A stretch of 64,000 bases of DNA from Tetranychus cinnabarinus (taxonomy: Eukaryota > Arthropoda > Arachnida > Trombidiformes > Tetranychidae). The notes beneath the pieces were generated by a model. The model was not told where the DNA came from. It saw only the letters and a program-made list of their open reading frames with translations, and ran no database searches. Below, piece after piece: positions 56,406 through 64,000 of this stretch. A program made the translations under genes and the position numbers. Where the stretch lies: positions 15,143,001 to 15,207,000 of the forward strand of contig WHVY01000002.1 in the NCBI GenBank assembly GCA_022266195.1, read 5' to 3'. Every line of letters starts with the position of its first letter. Position 1 is the first letter of the stretch.

Positions 56406-57318
56406 TTAATGAAATTTGATACAGCAAATGTTAGCACCCTCAGCATCAATTGCATGTTGCCATCGTGCCGATAATCGCTGTATTGCGTCAATTTGACCAC
56501 TTTCATTGAGTTGATCCACAGCCGTTTTCAGAGCCCTTTCAAACTGTGTCCAGTCAGTGTGATGCACTCCTTTAAGCTTACGTTGCAAAATACTGAAGCA
56601 TCCATAATCCAGTGGACTGATATCAGGGCTATAAGGGGCTTCTCCCAATGGTTGACTCCGTTTTCCTCCAAAAACTCTTTAACCAGATGGTGTTTTTGAG
56701 GACGGGCATTGTCATGATGAAGCCAGAGTTTAGTCATATCACGAGATCCGAGCCATTTTCTCAAATTCTTCCTCAGAAAATCTCTATAAATTTCATCATT
56801 TACGGTGGTTTTTGGAGGGAGCAGCTCCCAGAAAGCAATTCTATCCCAACTCATGGCAATAATCAGCATTTTCTCCATGAATGTTTTGCCGTGGCACTTC
56901 ATCAGGTTTCTCGCCTGGATACTGCCAGGTCCTGGTTTGGTCTCTGTTAGGCTGCATGTATAGGGCCACCCAAATTTCATTAATGCTAATGGTCCTCTTC
57001 AGGATTTCTTTCGTTTTTGTTGTACATTCTAATATAAGCGCGAGCTGTTACAACCCTGAGTTGTAGCTGTTCCTCAATTTGTTGATGTGGCACCCATTTA
57101 CCCATTAGCTTTGACATTTTCAAGTCATTCTTCAATACGCCAACTACGAAGGATTGCACCAGATTTAAGGAGTTCGCTAAGCTTCTGGTAGACCAATGTC
57201 TGTCTTCCTTCAGTTTTGATCTGATTTTTTCAATTCTCTCGGGCTTGAGGTCCGTGTCCGATCGATCACCACCTCTCGCCTCTTCAATTGAAGTTTCACC
57301 ACGTCGGAACCTCGTCAT
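56406..57318 (-). pseudogene. Mariner transposase relic, minus strand
   Basis: It reads leftwards in three frames. N-terminal: RWSTRSLANSLNLVQS-type helix-turn-helix region (56986-57318). Middle (56528-56980): RDMTKLWLHHDNARPQKHHL with the second catalytic Asp; the first catalytic block was not located. End (56406-56648): YSPDISPLDYGCFSILQRKL with the third Asp. Both outer inverted repeats are unclear, and the N-terminus is cut at the join with the next relic. Confidence 0.7.
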
Positions 57319-57660
57319 CCATCTTAACTCAAAATCAAATTGATGGAAGATTCAGCTTTTGTGTGAGGATCAAACAGATGATGCGGTTGAGGCAGATTGA
57401 TCTCAATAAAGTCTGGTTTTCAGACGAAAAATATTACCACTTCATGGACGAATCAATCGACAAACCCACCAACTGCACCAATAGTGCTTTGGATTTGTTG
57501 AGGAGACATTTTAATGAAAATTTGATAAGCAGAAGGAGTGAGCTTGAATGGCCTTCGAACTCCCCTGACCACAACCCTCTCGACTTCTTTCTTTGGGGTT
57601 ACCTTGACGACCTCGTGCGGCAAAATAACCCAACCACCCTTAACCAATTAAAAAACTAAA
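57319..57660 (+). pseudogene. Second mariner transposase relic, plus strand
   Basis: The frame reads NKVWFSDEKYYHFMD (first Asp) and later SELEWPSNSPDHNPLDFFLW with GYLDDLV (third Asp), with the middle deleted: the second catalytic block is missing. It is a different lineage from the minus-strand relic next to it. Confidence 0.7.
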
Positions 57661-57962
57661 TTATTCAAAAATTTTAATGTGTAACCCCGACCATGTTGAT
57701 CAATACAATTGAAAATTTCAAGAGAAGAATAGAAAAATGCCTAGAAAAACGAGGCTCTCATTTTGTTTATGACCTCTGATTTTTGTTTGTTTGTTTACTT
57801 CATCATTGACTATTTTTGTGTTTATCTTCATTTTCATTTTTATCACCCTCTTATCAACATCTTTATCTCATCATAATCATCAAAAAATGTAAGTAAATGT
57901 TACTCTTTTAGCTCTCATAAGTTCACTCTTAAACAATATACCCTTTAGATAGCTATAAACTA
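57661..57962. other. Non-coding spacer
   Basis: T-rich DNA with no gene or repeat recognised. Confidence 0.3.
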
Positions 57963-58515
57963 CAGGGCATTTCAGCTAATTTTACCGTTTTAAATTGGCT
58001 ATATCTTTGCTTATGAGTGAACTTGAGGTGTGATATTTTGTTTATGGAAATTTGGGCGATACTCAATTGTCATATTTCAAGGTCAAGGTGATTCGAGGTC
58101 ATTGCGTTATTTGACCTCTGACTGATATTTGGAGGTCATTTTCTGAGAGCGCAAGAATTTTTATAATGTTTGATGCTAGTGACATGTTCATAACTTATTC
58201 TTGTCAAATGATATGAGTGTTTACGCATTGATGTGTTGATCAATTGGTTTTGAGAAAAATGCATTTATCTTTCCAACGGTGCGAGATACAAACTCGTAGC
58301 AAGCATCAAACATTATAAAATTCTCGCGCTCTCAGAAAATAATCTTCAAATATCAGTCAGAGGTCAAATAACGCAATGACCTTGAATCACCTTGACCTTG
58401 AAATATGACAATTGAGTATCGCCCAAATTTCCATAAACAAAATATCACACCTCAAGTTCACTCATAAGCAAAGATATAGCCCCTTTAAAACGGTAAAATT
58501 AGCTGAAATGCCCTG
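57963..58515. mobile_element. Inverted-repeat element, 'CAGGGCATTTCAGC' family, copy 2, complete
   Basis: 553 bp flanked by TA on both sides (57961-57962, 58516-58517). The ends CAGGGCATTTCAGCTAATTT are perfectly inverted, and the arms stay paired almost to the centre. Non-coding. TA target and CAGGG ends suggest mobilisation by a mariner-type transposase. Confidence 0.8.
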
Positions 58516-59090
58516 TAAAGTATTGGCTTTTGACTTTATAAAAGAACGCTTATACAGTTGGAATGACTTCTTTCATGAACGAATATGTTCAAAAACTTCG
58601 ATTTCCCCGTTAAGAGTTAAGACTTTGTGCATTTTTAGAAGTATAAAAACTGAGTCTATCAGTGCTATTGAAAATTTGTTTGAGTCGTCATTTTCACTAA
58701 AATCGAGGTCAAAGTTGAAACTTAGATCGCCTTTATTTCAATAAAAAACCAGATTTTTTCATGAAAACCATTTTTCTGGTGTAACTTTTGCTGATTAACT
58801 AGAAAATGCAGTTCCATACAAAACAGATCACTTCGATTTCCAGTTAAATTGACCGCTTTATGTAACCGCTTGAGTTATCAATCTAAAACTCATTTTTTAT
58901 CGGTAAAACCCATGCGTGAAATGTTGAGTCAGCCAATTTTTTGAATTGTGAAATACGAAAGTGATCTGTTTTTGATCTGAACAGAGAATTTTTCATTGAA
59001 AGTAACTGCATTTTTTGGTTAATCAGCAAAAGTTACACCAGGAAAATGAGTTCCATGAAAAATCTGGATTTATTGAAATAAAGGCGATCT
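58516..59090. repeat. Foldback repeat related to the 11-kb repeat
   Basis: 58724-58838 and 58955-59090 are inverted copies (gtgtaacttttgctgatta against taatcagcaaaagttacac). Part of the left side matches 11280-11380 in inverse orientation. No coding potential. Confidence 0.6.
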
Positions 59091-59165
59091 ATTCAAATTC
59101 AAATTCAATATTCATTCAAATTCAATTCAATTCAAAAATTCAAATTCAATTCAAATTCAAAATAT
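59091..59165. repeat. AATTCA simple repeat
   Basis: Degenerate run of attcaaattcaattcaaa. Confidence 0.8.
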
Positions 59166-60213
59166 GCATATTAGCATAATTTAGTGTTTTAATTAAGCCT
59201 ATTATTTACTATTAACAACAAATGGCATTACAATCGTGTACGATTTGTACATTTGTACGAATAGGCTTTTCCATCATCTCACAAAATTTTCGATTCTGTC
59301 TTTTTAAAGTTTCCACATTTTCGTGCAGATGGTGCTGAGCTGCTCCAGTAACCGTCGATTACTTATTACTAGTATAACTATGGAGGGAAATGTATTGGTT
59401 ACTGGTTATAGTAACTAATGGTTAGTAACCATTCTAAGCAGTAACCTAAGAGTCTAACCATTTTAAGAGTCTCAGCTCATAACTCATTAGTATTATAGTT
59501 GGTGCTTTTTCGAAACTTTTGAGAGATACGACTGTACTCCTTTAAGGTTGATGATACATGTATGCTCAATATGATACAAATTATTTGCTTTGCTTCAGAA
59601 TTCAAAACTGTTAAAAAATGGTGATGAAATTGATATTTGCTCTTGAAACATGCTACATTGTCACTGACTGACATTGTCAGTTTTTTTATTCATTTGCTTA
59701 AAATAATTAATTTATTCAATCTTGATTTTGACAACAACCGTTATTAAAATTTAGCACATTGCGTAAACAATGAAAAAATGATTTAATGTTAATAAATTGC
59801 ACTGATATATCAATTGAAAAAAATAAAATTGACTTTACCCAGGTCCTCATAGACCTTGGTTTAGTTTGGTTTATCAAAGTACATGATCGAGATTACCTTT
59901 TGGACTAAATTTTAACCGCTCTTTTTCATAAATTGCTACGCCCTTCATACAAACTTCAAAGTTGTAATAAATGCAATTAAAATCAACCAATTTTCAATTT
60001 TGCCATCGACCTGACTACTGTTGATTAGTAAAACCAACAGTTAAAATATTGCTTACAACCAATTTTTCATTACAAATGGAAACATCAACTTTACCATCTT
60101 CATCTTTCAACTAAAATACTGTTTTTAACTTTTGTTTTTTATAATCATTTACAATTTAAATATCCAATCATTGATCATTCCATTAATTGACATCACCTTC
60201 ATTAAGTTCAAAT
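59166..60213. promoter_or_regulatory. Upstream region of SLC46-like paralogue 2
   Basis: From about 59550 the sequence is homologous to 37350-38142 upstream of paralogue 1. Left of that no gene is seen. Confidence 0.45.
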
Positions 60214-63200
60214 ATGGTCAAATTAACTGCCAAGGAATTGCTGGATTTGGTTAAACTCTTGAGAATTGATGTTTTCTTAATGTTGGCTGTTTTTGCCCTT
60301 CTCATGCCAGCAGTGACCGTTACTCAACTTTCCCAGGATAAATATTGTATGAATACCATTCCAGGCAATGAGTCAATATGCTTGGAACTCGAGAAACACG
60401 CCAATGACTCCTACACTCCAATCCGTAACATGGTCTTGGAAAAGGCAACAACCCTGAAAATGTACTCGACAATTATAGTGACAGTACCTGGTATTGTTTT
60501 TTCACTTTTCCTGGGCTATTGGGTCGATGCTTATCCAGGTCACATTCGGTATATGCTCACACTTGGTCCAATCTGTGGAATCCTGCAAAATTTGATTCTA
60601 ATCTATCAGTGTTTGGCTTTTGACATAAGTATGACCCTTAACTATCTCTTCTCAATACGCGTTACATATTAAAATTGCACATTATGTGCATTTTAAAAGT
60701 TGCAAATAATTAATAAAACATCACCATTGCATGGGTTTAATACAAATATTTTCATAGTTTTTCAAGATTCTTGATTAAGATTGCAAATTAGGGTGTTCTC
60801 CATCAAAATTAATTTTTTGATGGAGAATAATGAATTGAAATTAAAATTCAATCTCAATTGAACTCATGTACTGGTTGAGCCATAAGTTGAGTTCTCATGA
60901 ACTAGTCAAAAACATTTTATCTGTGATTTTTTGATTGCGATCACATCCATTGAGATAGCGATTTTCAAATACGATTTGTGCTTCATGACAAACATCTGAA
61001 TATGTCATTAAAATATAAAATACAGTATCTTTAGTTGTGATTGAATCAAATTTTACCAGTTTACTGTTCATTCAACCCAGTTAATTAAGGTAAATGCAAG
61101 TAATTAAAAACTTTGAACAATCACAGTCACTTCAGGGCTAACAAAAAGATATTAACATGATATTGGGCGTTAATTAATCAATTGTTCGTAATGAACCTCA
61201 TCCATCAGAAAATTTAGAGTCCATTTTAAAGAGGAATTGCTTTATTTGTTTTTTTCTAACAGTAAATATTGTGCTATAAGTTTACTAATAATTTGTTTTT
61301 TTCATAGAACCAATTGCATTATTATACGCAAATATACCAGCCGCATTGAGTGGATATATGGTTATCCTCATGACTGGAGCTTATACTTATATAACCAGGA
61401 AAACACCGCCAAAATATCGAGCAATCAGATTTGCAATTTTAGAGCTTTTCATGTTTATTTGTAAGTAAACTTGATTTTAATGAAGGTTTAATTTCAAGGA
61501 GCCTAGATTGATGATTTTCACTATTTAATCGGTGTTTCAATTGGATTTAATTCCAATTTTTGTTTTTAAAATCAATTTCATGAAAAACATAATAGCTATT
61601 TTTAGCATAATCAGTATACTGATAATCAAAACGAACCATCACGTTATAACAACAGATATTGGAATGGAAATATTTGATTTGCGGAGATATTTAGTGAATA
61701 CGTGATGTTTAGACATTTAAAAATTGTTTGTTTATTATTTTTCAAACAATCGATTTTGATCTAATCGTTCAGAATAAATAATGAGGTGAAAACGAATCAA
61801 TATGTTGACTAATCAAAGTTACTCACTAACAATTCATAGTGATCATTAAGTTTCTGGTGATAGGGACTTTAACCCATGGACACAAAGACACTGACAAAGA
61901 GTAGGATAACTTAATCCACTCTTTGGACGCTGGTTTGTAATTTTATCCACAAAATAAAAGGTTTACTTGCTTCACCACCACTCTTATACGCAGATGAGGC
62001 GCCAACTAGAAACCAGAAAACTTTCACTCTCACTCTCTAGATAGCAGTACTTTCGTTGGATAACCGTTACTTTCTGTCAATAGCAGAACTAGAAACTTTA
62101 ATGTTTTCATGTTGAGAATGGTTAAGATTTGAAATCTAGTGAATTTTTCTAATTTCAATGTTGAAATGAGTCTAATGTTTATTTTTCCTTTTTCTTGTAG
62201 CAATGCCAGCATCAACAACTGTTGGTGGATATGTGCTTGCATTGAAACCTTGGTTTTCTGGTCAACATCGTAATTACATTGGAGTTTTCATCATCTCCAT
62301 CATAAGTTCAGCTGTTTCAGCACTTTGGGTGGCAATTTTGCTTAATGATGCTGGTACTTCTGAAGAAGAAATGAATAATAACAATGGCTCTAGTTCAGGT
62401 GATTCACCTAGAAACAATCGTGATGAACTTGGCAAACCTGCTAATTCTAAAGATGGACCAAAGAGTACAAAAGCAATCTTTTTAGAGATCATCAACATTC
62501 GTAATGTTAGCAATACAATGACTACTGCTTTCAAAAAGCGTGACCACAATGGACGATTCTTTTTATTATTCACAATGGTCTCTATGGCTATTTGTCTGAT
62601 TGGTTACATGGGTGAAAATGCCATTGGTTTTCAGTTTGCTCAACGAGTTTATCACTGGAATGCTGAATATTATTCATTCATGTCAGCATTCATTATTATA
62701 ATTCCCGCCATTGTGACTATAATCACACCTCCAATTTTGATTCACAAATTTCATTTACATGATACTGTCATAGGAATAATTGGAAGTCTTTCACTTGTTC
62801 TTTGCATGTTTCTTCGTGGACTAATTCTCAATGAAGCTGGATTCTTTGTTGGTATTGCTTTTGGTAGCTTCATGGGCTTATTGCCCATCTGTAATCGATC
62901 TGTGATAGCCAGGATCATAAAATACAATGAAATTGGCCAAATATATGCACTTCTATCTTGTATTGAATCAACTGGACCTTTAATATCATCCTTGTTTTTT
63001 TCAAAGCTGTTCAATGCCACAATTAATGATGCTCCTGGTGTTGTTTATATTGCTGCTGGATTCGTTGTATTATTTCCTTTGATCAACATGGTTTGGCTTT
63101 TCTGTACCAGAAAGACTTGGGATTTAGTTTTATTGGGTGAAATGGCTCCTCCAGGCGTTCCAACAACTGAGAATGGCACTAAGGAAATGAAATCTGAATC

Positions 63201-63357
63201 AGTTGTTAATCAAGAAAATATTGACCAAAGTCGTGTCGTCTATATTAATTCAACTCAAATAGAAAGTCAAAAAGAATTAGATATTGATGATAAAATTGAA
63301 GAAATTATAACTGGTAAAGTTGAAATAGTCTTTGAAAGAGTTACCGAGAAAGAATGA
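60214..63357 (+). CDS. SLC46-like transporter, paralogue 2
   Basis: Three exons (60214-60628, 61308-61460, 62201-63357) join in phase to 574 residues. Exons 1 and 2 have exactly the lengths of paralogue 1 (415 and 153 bp). Motifs: SLFLGYWVDAYPGHIRYML, PPKYRAIRFAILELFM, STTVGGYVLALKPW, GFQFAQRVYHWNAEYYSFM and CNRSVIARIIKYNEIGQIY. A long polar loop lies near residues 240-300. The C-terminal tail is polar and acidic (VVYINSTQIESQKELDIDDK) and longer than in paralogue 1. It is predicted to be an integral membrane major facilitator; the substrate is unknown. Differences from paralogue 1 are clustered in the first extracellular loop and the tail. Confidence 0.8.
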
Positions 63358-64000
63358 ATTAAACTCAATCGCCATTTATCATCTCACAAATTAATATAAA
63401 GGAATCCTAGCTTGTCATTTTCATCATATTCTATGATAGATTTCGATCAATCCATCATTTTAAACGGATCGCAGTTCAAAATACTGAGTTTCTAAGCTCA
63501 TTTTTCATCTATTATATTTTTGTATTTTTAATATTCAACTCACACAAATTTTATTTTACAAATAAAGTATCAATCCAGTTTTATTAAATAGCTAATCTTT
63601 CACTGAGATGAATTTTATTAGATCGCTACTGATTAAAAGGCCTCCACCGACAAATTCCAAGCAAATTTTTCAGAAGAAACCAAGAAATTTAAATTAAAAC
63701 GAACAGAATAACTAAATTTAGTCTTTAGTATAGCTAGACAAAACTTCGTTAGACAAAAGTTTGACCAAATTTCGTGCAAATATACAAAACATTAGTACAA
63801 GTGGGAAACATGTTTCAAGGGATTATTTGGCGAGGTAGAGGCCAAGAGCTGAAAACTCGCTTGCTCCGTCAATTCGAAGCCTAAAGTACTGATGTTGATA
63901 AAAAAGTAAATATTTTAGATACATGTATACTCGATGCATAATAAGACCCTCATTTTCATCTTTACTAAATGAGTAAATTTAGGTACACTTCTAGACTATC
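63358..64000. other. 3' flank of SLC46-like paralogue 2
   Basis: AATAAAG near 63560 may be the polyadenylation signal. Nothing else is recognisable. Confidence 0.4.

Noticed and set aside
1..64000. CRISPR arrays, bacterial promoters or operons
   Set aside because: Spliced genes and eukaryotic transposons throughout; no regular spaced repeats.

Overview
The window is nuclear DNA from an AT-rich animal, most likely an arthropod. A mite or another chelicerate is my guess, from the compact introns (about 54 to 1050 bp, GT-AG), the duplicated SLC46-type transporters and the transposon mix; the species cannot be named from sequence alone. Five host genes look intact. The rest is mobile or virus-derived DNA.

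Layout. (1) 1-7400: part of an integrated virus-like element of the Polinton/adintovirus type. It has a protein-primed family B DNA polymerase, a probable capsid gene with a frame break, a small capsid-associated-type protein, a zinc-finger protein, two paralogous acidic proteins and the tail of a further gene. Four gene starts share an exact bipartite motif, GTTAAATAAAA-N6-TAAATAAATG. (2) 7638-21281: a 5'-truncated LINE and a DDE DNA transposon with 632-bp terminal inverted repeats. A 5.7-kb segment covering the LINE 3' half and most of the DNA transposon is present twice in direct tandem, apparently without differences. A tRNA-like module sits in every arm. (3) 21282-25640: degraded material: a Cys-rich/coiled-coil relic, low-complexity CCTTA/TAAGG sequence, two opposed CCCH zinc-finger gene fragments and a truncated Harbinger transposase. 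(4) 27364-40830: host genes: a 12-exon SLC18B1-like transporter, a secreted acid lipase, a minus-strand ABCG half-transporter, and the first of two SLC46-like transporter paralogues. (5) 40960-59540: a transposon island with three Ty3/gypsy remnants, several mariner relics and at least six inverted-repeat elements, many nested inside one another. (6) 60214-63357: the second SLC46-like paralogue, with the same three-exon structure and homologous flanking DNA.

The host genes are not an operon. The two SLC46-like genes look like one tandem duplication whose copies have been pushed about 22 kb apart by the transposon island. The lipase, ABCG and transporter neighbours would suit lipid and small-molecule handling, but this is only context. 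The most unusual material is the virus-derived block with its shared start-site motif, the exact 5.7-kb tandem duplication, and the tRNA-like modules in long inverted repeats.
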